NCBI RefSeq assembly: GCF_023656415.1 | Contig: NZ_JAMOIL010000003.1 | Coordinates: 62,001 to 126,000 of the forward strand | Source: Nocardioides bruguierae | GTDB lineage: Bacteria; Actinomycetota; Actinomycetes; Propionibacteriales; Nocardioidaceae | Direction: 5' to 3' | DNA length: 64,000 bases | In this document: positions 1 to 10,078 of the stretch, piece after piece | Position numbering within the stretch: the stretch's first letter is position 1 | Layout of the letters: each line of letters begins with the position of its first letter | Notes under the pieces: generated by a model | What the model was told of the DNA's origin: nothing | Database searches by the model: none | What the model saw: the letters and a program-made list of their open reading frames with translations, nothing else | Program-made: the position numbers and the translations under genes

Positions 1-39
1 CGTGGCCACGGTAAAGCCAGGGGCCGGCCCGAACTCCGC

Positions 40-45
40 TACCGT
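40..45 (+). promoter_or_regulatory. -10 box for galE (leaderless type)
   Basis: TACCGT fits the actinobacterial -10 pattern TANNNT. It lies 8 bases before the galE ATG and no Shine-Dalgarno sequence is visible. A transcript starting at or next to the A of the ATG is the simplest reading. This is inferred from spacing only. Confidence 0.5.
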
Positions 46-53
46 CTGGCGCC

Positions 54-1091
54 ATGCGCGTGCTTGTCTCCGGCGGTGCCGGCTACATCGGGTCCCACAC
101 GGTCGTCTCGCTGGTCGAGGCCGGCCACGACGTCGTCGTCGTCGACGACTTCTCCAACGCCAAGCCCACGGTGGTGGGACGCCTGGAGTCGCTGACCGGC
201 ACCCACGTGCCCGTCCACGCCTTCGATCTCAAGGACGCGGACAAGACCGCGCAGCTGTTCTCCATGGAGGAGATCGACGCCGTCATCCACTTCGCCGGGT
301 ACAAGGCCGTCGGCGAGAGCGTCGAGAAGCCGCTGGAGTACTACCGCAACAACCTCGACTCCACGATGTCGCTGCTGGAGGCCATGCGCCGCCACGACGT
401 GAAGAAGCTCGTCTTCTCCTCCTCGGCGACCGTCTACGGCGAGGAGGCGCCCGTGCCCTACGAGGAGGGCTGGCGCCACCTGGAGTCCACCAACCCCTAC
501 GGCCGCACCAAGGCGATGATCGAGACGATCCTCACCGACGTCGCCGCCGCCACCGACGGCATGAAGGTCGCCCTCCTGCGCTACTTCAACCCGGTCGGCG
601 CGCACCCGTCGGGCACGATCGGCGAGGACCCCCAGGGCATCCCCAACAACCTGATGCCGTTCATCGCGCAGGTCGCGGTCGGCCGCCGCAGCCACCTCAA
701 CGTCTTCGGCGACGACTACCCGACCGCCGACGGCACCTGCGAGCGCGACTACCTGCACGTGATGGACCTGGCCGAGGGCCACGTCGCCGCCCTCGAGCAC
801 CTCGAGAAGATGGACGAGGCGTGCCGGCCGTTCAACCTCGGCACCGGCACCGGCACCTCCGTGCTGGCCATGCTCAAGGCGTTCGAGAAGGCCGTGGGCC
901 GCGAGCTGCCCTACGAGATCGCCCCGCGCCGCGCCGGCGACCTCACTGCCTTCTGGGCCGACCCGACCCGCGCCGAGGCCGAGCTCGGCTGGCGCGCCAC
1001 CCGCACCATCGAGGACATGTGCGCCGACACCTGGCGCTGGCAGTCGGAGAACCCCCACGGCTACCCGGACGGGTCCGCCCCCGTCGCCTGA
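54..1091 (+). CDS. galE: UDP-glucose 4-epimerase
   Basis: This 345-residue enzyme interconverts UDP-glucose and UDP-galactose in the cytoplasm, feeding galactose use and cell-surface sugar synthesis. The N-terminal NAD-binding motif GGAGYIG (residues 7-13), Ser124 in FSSSATVYG, and the YxxxK pair Tyr149/Lys153 (PYGRTK) are the extended short-chain dehydrogenase signature. The substrate loop NPVGAHPSGTIGEDP and the YLHVMDL motif are typical of GalE, and the length is normal. The start is set by the ATG 8 bases after a TACCGT box. A long palindrome follows the stop, so the gene appears to be transcribed alone. Other 4-epimerases of the family are possible, but the match to GalE is close. Confidence 0.95.
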   Translation: MRVLVSGGAGYIGSHTVVSLVEAGHDVVVVDDFSNAKPTVVGRLESLTGTHVPVHAFDLKDADKTAQLFSMEEIDAVIHFAGYKAVGESVEKPLEYYRNNLDSTMSLLEAMRRHDVKKLVFSSSATVYGEEAPVPYEEGWRHLESTNPYGRTKAMIETILTDVAAATDGMKVALLRYFNPVGAHPSGTIGEDPQGIPNNLMPFIAQVAVGRRSHLNVFGDDYPTADGTCERDYLHVMDLAEGHVAALEHLEKMDEACRPFNLGTGTGTSVLAMLKAFEKAVGRELPYEIAPRRAGDLTAFWADPTRAEAELGWRATRTIEDMCADTWRWQSENPHGYPDGSAPVA

Positions 1092-1102
1092 GACGCCCCT
1101 GC

Positions 1103-1171
1103 GCCGATAGTGCGCGACGAAAAGCACCCGATTCGCTTCGCGGATGGTGCTTTTCGTCGCGCACTATCGGC
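1103..1171. repeat. Long perfect palindrome between galE and nadE
   Basis: Arms of 26 bases at 1103-1128 and 1146-1171 are exact reverse complements. The 17-base centre can fold further (ATTCGC with GCGGAT around TTC, one G-T pair). The arms carry an AAAA/TTTT block near the middle. The stem is far longer than a usual terminator and lacks a trailing T run. It could act as a galE terminator, a mobile palindromic repeat, or both. Its right edge is only 44 bases before the nadE -10 box. Confidence 0.85.
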
Positions 1172-1214
1172 TTCCGGCGGGTGGCCGGAGGGCCGGGGGA
1201 ACCGGCGGCGTCCC

Positions 1215-1220
1215 TAGACT
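1215..1220 (+). promoter_or_regulatory. -10 box for nadE (leaderless type)
   Basis: TAGACT lies 6 bases before the GTG start of nadE. No ribosome binding site is present. The spacing supports a leaderless transcript starting at the GTG. Confidence 0.55.
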
Positions 1221-1226
1221 CGCGAC

Positions 1227-3305
<2,079 letters not shown>

Positions 3306-3415
3306 GCAGCGCAGGACGGCGCCGCCCCAGACTTTCTCGGCGGACGGCCGAACCATCGGGGCGGCCGACCTCGTCAGTAGGTGTGCAAGGCAACCAACTG
3401 ACGTGGAGGAATCCC

Positions 3416-4090
3416 GTGCACACCCGCAAGACCACCCGCCCCTTCACCCTCTCCCGCACCCTGGGCCGAACTCTGGGCCGCGCAGGGGTGGCCGGCGCCG
3501 CCCTGCTGGCGCTGGCCGCGCCCCTGAGCCCGGCCGGCGCCGCCGGCACCACCGACACCCGCGCCTCCGACCAGTCGCACACGCGCGTCGTCGTCCACCT
3601 GCCCGGCTGCGAGGGGTGCGCGGTCGCCCTGGCCAGCGACACCGACGAGGCCGCGCACGCCTGGAGCAAGCCCGCCAAGACGGTCGCCGACGGCACGGTC
3701 GCCTTCTGGGCCCCGACGTGGCGCACCCGCGGCCTCAGCGTCAGCGTCACCGAGCCCGACGCCTCGGACGCGTCGGGCGCCGACACCGACGACGCCGCAC
3801 CCGGCACCACCCTCGTGGCGATGCGCTACGGCCAGGAGCGGGTCGGTGGCCTCGTCGGCCGCCGCGCCGCTGCCGGCAAGCACCGTGCGACGGCCTGCTT
3901 CGCCGGGACGGCGGCGGGCCGGCTGGACCTGCGCGTCCGCTCGTCCCACCTCCGGGTGCCGTCGGCCGACGGTGACGGTCGGGTGCGGGTCCTGCGGGCG
4001 TGGTCGGCCCGGACCCAGCCCTGGACCGGAGCGATGCAGCACGCCCGTCGGGGCTACCTCGCGAGCCAGGCCGTGCCGGAGTGCGGCTGA
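3416..4090 (+). CDS. Secreted protein with paired-cysteine GCxGC motif (paralogue 1)
   Basis: I do not recognise a named family. The 224-residue product starts at GTG 3416, preceded by GAGGAA, and an Arg-rich N-terminus leads into a hydrophobic stretch ending APLSPAGAAG, so a signal peptide is likely. The mature part has the motif PGCEGCAVALASDTD, then a WSKPAKTV...APTWRTRGLSVSV segment, a late Cys in TACFAG and a C-terminal Cys. The next gene has the same pattern, so the two are tandem paralogues. Four spaced cysteines suggest disulfides or metal binding in an exported domain. Longer in-frame starts upstream run into the nadE end and lack a binding site. Confidence 0.75.
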   Translation: MHTRKTTRPFTLSRTLGRTLGRAGVAGAALLALAAPLSPAGAAGTTDTRASDQSHTRVVVHLPGCEGCAVALASDTDEAAHAWSKPAKTVADGTVAFWAPTWRTRGLSVSVTEPDASDASGADTDDAAPGTTLVAMRYGQERVGGLVGRRAAAGKHRATACFAGTAAGRLDLRVRSSHLRVPSADGDGRVRVLRAWSARTQPWTGAMQHARRGYLASQAVPECG

Positions 4091-4100
4091 CCCTCGCGCC

Positions 4101-4131
4101 GCCGCCCCACCCCGGTGAGGGTGTGGGCGGC
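4101..4131 (+). terminator. Hairpin after the first secreted paralogue
   Basis: GCCGCCC (4101-4107) pairs with GGGCGGC (4125-4131), extended inwards by CACCC with GGGTG, leaving one bulged T and a 6-base loop. It begins 11 bases after the stop of the upstream gene. No T run follows, as is common in actinobacteria. Confidence 0.55.
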
Positions 4132-4208
4132 GTCCCAGCGGGTACCAGGACGATGCCGGGCCCTGCTGGTCCGGTAGCCGCACCCCATCCCCGACCACGG
4201 AGCCACTC

Positions 4209-4841
4209 GTGACCTCCCTGCTCGCCCGCCGCCCCGTCCGCACCGCCTTCCTCGTGGTCGCGCTGGCCTCCCTCCTGGGCGCCCTCCTCGCGACCCAGGG
4301 TCGTGAGGGTGCGGCCGCCAGCCAGACCTCGTCGCTCGACCGCAGGAGCACCACCACGCTGACGATCGCCACCGGCTGCGGCAGCTGCCGCCTGGCCCTG
4401 GCCTCGGACACCGACCGCAGCGACACCACGTGGAGCACCCGGTACCGCGCGGTCGAGGACGGCGAGGTGCAGTTCTCCGTGCCCACCTGGCGCACGGTCG
4501 GGCTGACGATCATGGTGCGGGCACCGTGGGTCGACCAGACCTCGTTCCAGACCGTCACCGCCGTCCGCTACGCCCACGAGGCGGTCGGCAGCCGCGTCGA
4601 CGCGTCGCAGGCGCGGCAGAAGAAGCGGGCCAGCGGGTGCTGGGCGGGCACCGGCCAGGACACCGCCCGGCTGCGGGTGGTCGTGCGCAAGCAGGAGGTC
4701 GAGACGCCGGACGGCACCGCCACCGCTGCGCTGGCGTGGACGCGTCGGACCCAGGCCTGGCTGGACCCGCGCTACGGCACCACGCACGGCGTCCTGGGCA
4801 CCCAGTCGGTGATGGAGTGCGAGGCGCCCGTCGCCACCTGA
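4209..4841 (+). CDS. Secreted or anchored protein with GCxxC motif (paralogue 2)
   Basis: This 210-residue product has an N-terminal hydrophobic segment (FLVVALASLLGALLA) after RRPVRTA, so it is either secreted or held by an uncleaved anchor. Downstream it repeats the layout of the gene before it: TGCGSCRLALASDTD, then YRAVEDGEVQFSVPTWRTVGL, SGCWAG and a Cys near the C-terminus. Function is unknown. Tandem duplication of an exported four-cysteine domain is the safe statement. The hairpin between the two genes suggests separate transcription. Confidence 0.75.
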   Translation: MTSLLARRPVRTAFLVVALASLLGALLATQGREGAAASQTSSLDRRSTTTLTIATGCGSCRLALASDTDRSDTTWSTRYRAVEDGEVQFSVPTWRTVGLTIMVRAPWVDQTSFQTVTAVRYAHEAVGSRVDASQARQKKRASGCWAGTGQDTARLRVVVRKQEVETPDGTATAALAWTRRTQAWLDPRYGTTHGVLGTQSVMECEAPVAT

Positions 4842-4909
4842 GCGAACGGTCCGCGTGACGCGGTGTCCGGCGCAGCGGCCCGGCTGACGTCCAGCGGCAC
4901 GCGGAGCAC

Positions 4910-4915
4910 TAGGCT
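4910..4915 (+). promoter_or_regulatory. -10 box for the glutamine synthetase gene (leaderless type)
   Basis: TAGGCT lies exactly 7 bases before the ATG at 4923 and no Shine-Dalgarno sequence is present. This supports both leaderless transcription and the choice of start. Confidence 0.55.
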
Positions 4916-4922
4916 CACCACC

Positions 4923-6263
4923 ATGGGCAAGCAGGAAGACTTCGTGCTCCGGGCGCTCGAGGAGCGCGACGTCCGCTTCGTGCGGCTGTGGTTCACCGAC
5001 GTGCTGGGGGCGTTGAAGTCCGTGGCCGTCGCGCCGGCCGAGCTGGAGGGCGCGTTCGAGGAGGGCATCGGCTTCGACGGCTCGGCGATCGAGGGCTTCG
5101 CCCGCGTCTTCGAGTCCGACATGCTGCTGAAGCCGGACGCCTCGACGTTCCAGATCCTGCCGTGGCGCAGCGGCGAGGGCCCGGCCACCGGTCGCATGTT
5201 CTGCGACATCGAGATGCCGGACAACAGCCCGTCCTACGCGGACCCCCGCCACGTCCTCAAGCGGACGCTCTCGCGCGCCGCCGACCAGGGCTACACCTTC
5301 TACACCCACCCCGAGATCGAGTTCTACCTGTTCAAGGAGCTGCCGAGCCCCGGCCGCAAGCCCGTGCCGGTCGACCGCAGCGGGTTCTTCGACCACACCG
5401 CCCAGTCCCAGGGCGCCGACTTCCGCCGCGAGGCGATCGGCATGCTCGAGGCGATGGGCATCTCGGTGGAGTTCAGCCACCACGAGGGCGGCCCCGGCCA
5501 GCAGGAGATCGACCTGCGCTACGCCGACGCGCTCTCCACGGCCGACAACATCATGACCTTCCGCACCGTCATCCGTGAGGTGGCGCTGAGCCAGGGCATC
5601 TGGGCCTCGTTCATGCCCAAGCCGTTCACCGACCAGCCCGGCTCCGGCATGCACACCCACGTCAGCCTCTTCGACGGCGACGAGAACGCCTTCTTCGAGG
5701 CCGGCTCCGAGTACTCGCTCAGCCCGGCGGCGCGGCACTTCATCGCCGGCGTCCTGGCGCACGCCCCCGAGATCTCCGTGGTCACCAACCAGTGGGTGAA
5801 CTCCTACAAGCGGATGATGGTCGGCTCCGAGGCGCCGTCCTACGTCTGCTGGGGCCACAACAACCGCTCCGCGATGATCCGCGTGCCCATGTACAAGCCG
5901 AACAAGGGCCAGTCGACTCGCGTCGAGCTGCGGTCCCTGGACGCGGCGTGCAACCCCTACCTCGCCTACGCCGCCGTGCTCGCGGCCGGCCTCAAGGGCA
6001 TCGAGGGCGAGTACAGGCTGCCCCGCGAGGCCGAGGACGACGTGTGGGCGCTCTCCGAGCGCGAGCGCACCGCCCTGGGCATCAAGCCGCTGCCGAAGAG
6101 CCTCAACGAGGCCATCGCCGTCGCCGAGGAGTCCGAGCTGCTGGCCGAGACCCTCGGCGAGCAGGTCTTCGAGTTCCTGCTCAAGAACAAGCGCGCCGAG
6201 TGGGACGAGTACCGCGGCCAGGTCTCGGCGTTCGAGCGCGACCGGATGCTCCCGGTCATCTGA
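4923..6263 (+). CDS. glnA2: Type I glutamine synthetase, GlnA2 type
   Basis: This 446-residue enzyme joins glutamate and ammonia to make glutamine using ATP. Recognisable segments are FTDVLGALKSVAV, GFDGSAIEGFARV, the substrate-site motif PGSGMHTHVSLF and WGHNNRSAMIRVP. The 446-residue length and the C-terminus KRAEWDEYRGQVSAFE match actinobacterial GlnA2 rather than the ~475-residue GlnA1. Where GlnA1 carries the adenylylated Tyr (NLYDLP), this protein reads DDVWALSERER, so it should not be a target of GlnE although glnE is two genes away. An upstream in-frame start at 4863 would add 20 residues but lies before the promoter box. The next gene overlaps by one base, indicating an operon. Confidence 0.93.
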   Translation: MGKQEDFVLRALEERDVRFVRLWFTDVLGALKSVAVAPAELEGAFEEGIGFDGSAIEGFARVFESDMLLKPDASTFQILPWRSGEGPATGRMFCDIEMPDNSPSYADPRHVLKRTLSRAADQGYTFYTHPEIEFYLFKELPSPGRKPVPVDRSGFFDHTAQSQGADFRREAIGMLEAMGISVEFSHHEGGPGQQEIDLRYADALSTADNIMTFRTVIREVALSQGIWASFMPKPFTDQPGSGMHTHVSLFDGDENAFFEAGSEYSLSPAARHFIAGVLAHAPEISVVTNQWVNSYKRMMVGSEAPSYVCWGHNNRSAMIRVPMYKPNKGQSTRVELRSLDAACNPYLAYAAVLAAGLKGIEGEYRLPREAEDDVWALSERERTALGIKPLPKSLNEAIAVAEESELLAETLGEQVFEFLLKNKRAEWDEYRGQVSAFERDRMLPVI

Positions 6264-7051
6264 TGACGCCCGACCCAGCGGTCGACCCCGCCGCCGATCC
6301 GGGGGCAGACCGGCCCCTCGTCCTCCTCGTCCGCCCGGACGAGGACGACCCGCCGGGCCTGCTCGGGGCCTGGCTGCTGGCCGGCGGCTGCGTGCTCGAC
6401 GAGCGACGCATGTTCGCCGGCGACCCGCTGCCCGCCGACCTCGACGGCCACGACGCCCTCGTGGTGCTGGGCGGCGAGATGGGCGCGGGGGACGAGGCGG
6501 AGCACCCCTGGCTGGTCGGGCTCAAGGCCCTCGTGCGGACCGCCGTGGCCGACGGGGTGCCCACGCTCGGCGTCTGCCTGGGGCACCAGGTGATCGCCGC
6601 CGCGCTGGGCGGCGAGGTCGGGGTCAACCCCCGCGGCCGCACGCTCGGCCTGACCCCGGTCGGCTGGACCGACGCGGCCGAGGGCGACGCGCTGCTGGGC
6701 GGGCTCGGCACCGCGCGGGCGATGCACTGGAACAACGACGTGGTCCTCGCGCTGCCCGACGCGGCCGTGCGGCTGGCCAGCTCGCCGCTGGGCGACGTCC
6801 AGGCCGCCCGCTACGCGCCGGCGGCGTGGGGCGTGCAGTGCCACCCCGAGGTCGACGACGCGATCGTGGCCGGCTGGCCGGACACCGAGGAGGCCGTGCC
6901 GCAGGTCCGTGCCGCCGCAGACGAGCTCGCCGCCACGTGGGGCCCGGCCGGGGCCCGGTTCGCTGCGCTGGCGACCGCGCGTCACCGGGCGCGCGCCGCC
7001 CTGCGCGACACCGAGCCCCAGCGGACCGGGGCGCCCCTGTCGGAGGTGTGA
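6263..7051 (+). CDS. Class I glutamine amidotransferase-like protein
   Basis: This 262-residue protein has the class I (GATase1) fold: an oxyanion GGEMGAGD segment, the nucleophile Cys in GVCLGHQ and the catalytic His in QCHPEVDD, with a Glu two residues later. It resembles stand-alone GuaA-like amidotransferases. It should release ammonia from glutamine for a partner that is not obvious here. Its ATG overlaps the glnA2 stop (TGATG) and glnE starts 2 bases after its own stop, so it is co-expressed with glutamine synthesis and control genes. Gamma-glutamyl hydrolase activity is an alternative. The C-terminal tail after WPDTEE is variable and its role is unknown. Confidence 0.85.
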   Translation: MTPDPAVDPAADPGADRPLVLLVRPDEDDPPGLLGAWLLAGGCVLDERRMFAGDPLPADLDGHDALVVLGGEMGAGDEAEHPWLVGLKALVRTAVADGVPTLGVCLGHQVIAAALGGEVGVNPRGRTLGLTPVGWTDAAEGDALLGGLGTARAMHWNNDVVLALPDAAVRLASSPLGDVQAARYAPAAWGVQCHPEVDDAIVAGWPDTEEAVPQVRAAADELAATWGPAGARFAALATARHRARAALRDTEPQRTGAPLSEV

Positions 7052-7053
7052 GC

Positions 7054-10000
7054 ATGTCGCGACCGCTCTCCTCCCGCACGGCCCTGCTGGGGCACGGCTT
7101 CACCGACGTCGACGTGGCCGAGGCGAACCTCGCGCTGCTCGGCGAGGGCGCCGACCCGTTGTTGTGGATCCTCGCGGGCACGGCCGACCCCGACCTCGCG
7201 CTGGCGGGCCTCGTCCGCCTGCTCGAGGCGATCGACGAGGACCCCGCCGGCCCCGGGCGCGCCCGCCTGCTCGCCACCCTCGTCGACGAGGACGGCACCG
7301 CCATGCGGCTGCTCTCGGTGCTCGGCACCAGCCTGGCGCTCACGGACCACCTGGTGCGTCATCCCGAGCAGTGGGAGGACCTGCGCCACCCGCTCCTGGG
7401 CTCCACCCGGCCGCCGGCGTTCTGGCTGCGGGCCTGCCTGCTCGGTGCCGTCGGCGCGGACCCGAGCGACCCCGCGCCCGTGGCGACGCTGCCCGACGCC
7501 CAGGCGATGCTCGCCATGCGGGTGGAGTACCGACGGCACCTGCTGCTCCTCACCTCCCGCGACCTGGCGCACGGCGTCGGGGTCGACGACGTCGCCGCGG
7601 AGCTCTCCGACCTGGCGGCCGCCACGCTGGAGGCCGGCCTGGCCGTGGCCCGGCAGCGGGTCGGCGCCGCCGCCGCCGACGTCCGCCTGGCCGTCATCGC
7701 GATGGGCAAGTGCGGCGCCCGCGAGCTCAACTACGTCTCCGACGTGGACGTCGTCTTCGTGCACGAGCCGGTGGTGCCCGAGGACCCCGACACCCCGGCA
7801 CCGGACCCCGAGCGGGTGCGGCGCACCGCCACCCAGCTGGCCAGCCACCTCATCCGGGTGTGCTCGGACCCCACGCGCGAGGGAGAGATCTGGGAGGTCG
7901 ACGCGGCGCTGCGGCCCGAGGGCAAGGCGGGGCCGCTGACCCGGACGCTGGACGGCTTCCTCGGCTACTACGAGCGCTGGGCCAGCACCTGGGAGTTCCA
8001 GGCGCTGCTCAAGCGCCGCCCGGTCGCGGGCGACCTGGCCCTGGGCCGGGAGTGGTCGGAGATGCTCGACCCCCTGGTGTGGACGGCGGCGGAGCGAGAC
8101 GGCTTCGTGGAGCAGACCCAGGCGATGCGACGCCGCGTCGTGGAGCACCTCAGCGGCAAGGACGCTGACCGCCAGCTGAAGCTCGGCGAGGGCGGCCTGC
8201 GCGACGTCGAGTTCGCCGTCCAGATGCTCCAGCTGGTGCACGGGCGGGCCGACGAGACGATCCGCTGCACCGCCACCCTCTCGGCGCTGCACCACCTCAC
8301 CGAGGGCGGCTACCTGGGCCGCGAGGACGGCGAGGACCTCAGCCGCGCCTACGAGTTCCTGCGCCGCCTCGAGCACCGCATCCAGCTCTTCCGGCTGCGG
8401 CGCACGCACGTGGTGCCCGACGACGAGGCGTCGCTGCGGCGCCTGGGCCGGTCGCTGGGCCTGATGAAGGAGCCGGCGGCCGCGCTGGAGGCCGAGTGGG
8501 GGCGGGTGCGCCGCGAGGTCAGCCGCCTGCACCAGAAGGTGTTCTACCGACCGCTGCTCACCGCCGTCGCCGCCATCCCCGGGCCGGACGCCCGCCTGAC
8601 GCCCGCGGCGGCCGCCACCCGTCTGGCGGCCCTGGGCTACCGCGAGCCGACCGCCGCCCTGCGGCACCTGGAGGCGCTCACCGCCGGCGTGGGCCGGGCG
8701 GCCGCCATCCAACGCACGCTGCTGCCCGCGATGCTCCAGTGGTTCGCCGACTGCGGCGACCCCGACGGCGGGCTCTTCGGCTTCCGCCGCATCAGCGAGT
8801 CGCTCGGGCAGACGCCCTGGTACCTGGCTCTGCTGCGGGACGAGGGGCAGGTGGCCGAGCGGCTGGCCCGGGTGCTGGCGACCTCGAAGTACGCCACCTC
8901 GCTGCTCGAGCACGAGCCCCAGGGCCTGCGCGTCCTGGCCGACACCGACCTGGGCCCGCGCCCCCTGGAGCCGATGCTCGAGGAGATGCGGGCGGCCGCG
9001 GCGCGCCGCGAGGAGCCCGAGGCCGCGGTGCGGGCGCTGCGCGCGGTGCGTCGCCGCGAGCTGTTCCGGCTGGCGGCCGCGGACAGCCTGGGCCTGGTCG
9101 ACGTCGAGCAGGTCGGGGCCGCGCTGTCGCGGCTCACCGACGCCACGCTCGAGACGGCGCTGACGGTGGTCGAGCGGGCCGTGCTCGCCGCGCGGGGCCT
9201 CGAGACGGCACCCACCCGGTTCGCCGTGATCGCCATGGGTCGCTACGGCGGGTTCGAGCTGTCCTACGGCAGCGACGCCGACGTCCTCTTCGTGCACGAG
9301 CCCGTGGAGGGCGCGGACCACCAGGAGGCGGCGGCCTACGCGCAGGCGCTGGCCCACGAGCTGCGCCGGCTGCTCGGCCTGCCCGGGGGCGACCCGCCCC
9401 TCGTGATCGACGCCGACCTGCGCCCCGAGGGACGCAGCGGGCCGCTCGTGCGCACGCTGGAGTCCTACGCGGCCTACTACGAGCGCTGGTCGATGGTGTG
9501 GGAGGCGCAGGCGCTGCTGCGCGCCGACGCCGTCGTCGGCGACCCCGACCTGCGTGCAGCCTTCACCGCGCTCGTGGACCCCCTGCGCTTCCCCGAGGCC
9601 GGTCTCACCGAGGACGACGTCCTGGAGGTGCGCCGGATCAAGGGCCGGGTCGACAAGGAGCGACTGCCCCGCGGGGCCGACCCCGCCACCCACCTCAAGC
9701 TCGGACGCGGCGGCCTGGCGGACGTGGAGTGGACGGTCCAGCTGATCCAGATGCGCCACGGCCACGAGGTCGAGGGCCTGCGGCGGTGCCGCACCCTGCC
9801 GGCCCTGGCCGCCGCTGCCGAGGCCGGCCTGGTGGACGGGCACGACGCCGAGGTGCTGGCCGACACGTGGCGCTGGGTCAGCCGGGTGCGCAACGCGGTG
9901 ACCCTGGTGCGCGGCAAGCCCAGCGACCAGCTGCCCAAGGACGCCCACGACCGGCACGCCGTGGCCGCGCTGCTCGGCTACGAGGACGGCTCCTCCGAGG

Positions 10001-10074
10001 AGCTGATCGAGGACCACCTGCGGCGCACGCGCACCGCCCGGCAGGTCGTCGACCGGGTGTTCTGGGAGGACTGA
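7054..10074 (+). CDS. glnE: Bifunctional glutamine synthetase adenylyltransferase/adenylyl-removing enzyme
   Basis: This 1006-residue enzyme adds and removes AMP on glutamine synthetase I according to nitrogen status. It has two nucleotidyltransferase domains, each with a G...S-D-x-D signature: GARELNYVSDVDVVFVHEP near residue 215 and GGFELSYGSDADVLFVHEP near residue 727. The repeated RPEGKAGPLTRTL and RPEGRSGPLVRTL segments, and the KLGEGGLRDVEF and KLGRGGLADVEW segments, confirm the internal duplication. The ATG at 7054 is chosen because GGAGG lies 7 bases upstream. The neighbouring synthetase lacks the target Tyr, so the substrate is probably a GlnA1 encoded elsewhere, as in Mycobacterium. 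Confidence 0.96.
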   Translation: MSRPLSSRTALLGHGFTDVDVAEANLALLGEGADPLLWILAGTADPDLALAGLVRLLEAIDEDPAGPGRARLLATLVDEDGTAMRLLSVLGTSLALTDHLVRHPEQWEDLRHPLLGSTRPPAFWLRACLLGAVGADPSDPAPVATLPDAQAMLAMRVEYRRHLLLLTSRDLAHGVGVDDVAAELSDLAAATLEAGLAVARQRVGAAAADVRLAVIAMGKCGARELNYVSDVDVVFVHEPVVPEDPDTPAPDPERVRRTATQLASHLIRVCSDPTREGEIWEVDAALRPEGKAGPLTRTLDGFLGYYERWASTWEFQALLKRRPVAGDLALGREWSEMLDPLVWTAAERDGFVEQTQAMRRRVVEHLSGKDADRQLKLGEGGLRDVEFAVQMLQLVHGRADETIRCTATLSALHHLTEGGYLGREDGEDLSRAYEFLRRLEHRIQLFRLRRTHVVPDDEASLRRLGRSLGLMKEPAAALEAEWGRVRREVSRLHQKVFYRPLLTAVAAIPGPDARLTPAAAATRLAALGYREPTAALRHLEALTAGVGRAAAIQRTLLPAMLQWFADCGDPDGGLFGFRRISESLGQTPWYLALLRDEGQVAERLARVLATSKYATSLLEHEPQGLRVLADTDLGPRPLEPMLEEMRAAAARREEPEAAVRALRAVRRRELFRLAAADSLGLVDVEQVGAALSRLTDATLETALTVVERAVLAARGLETAPTRFAVIAMGRYGGFELSYGSDADVLFVHEPVEGADHQEAAAYAQALAHELRRLLGLPGGDPPLVIDADLRPEGRSGPLVRTLESYAAYYERWSMVWEAQALLRADAVVGDPDLRAAFTALVDPLRFPEAGLTEDDVLEVRRIKGRVDKERLPRGADPATHLKLGRGGLADVEWTVQLIQMRHGHEVEGLRRCRTLPALAAAAEAGLVDGHDAEVLADTWRWVSRVRNAVTLVRGKPSDQLPKDAHDRHAVAALLGYEDGSSEELIEDHLRRTRTARQVVDRVFWED

Positions 10075-10078
10075 GCCG

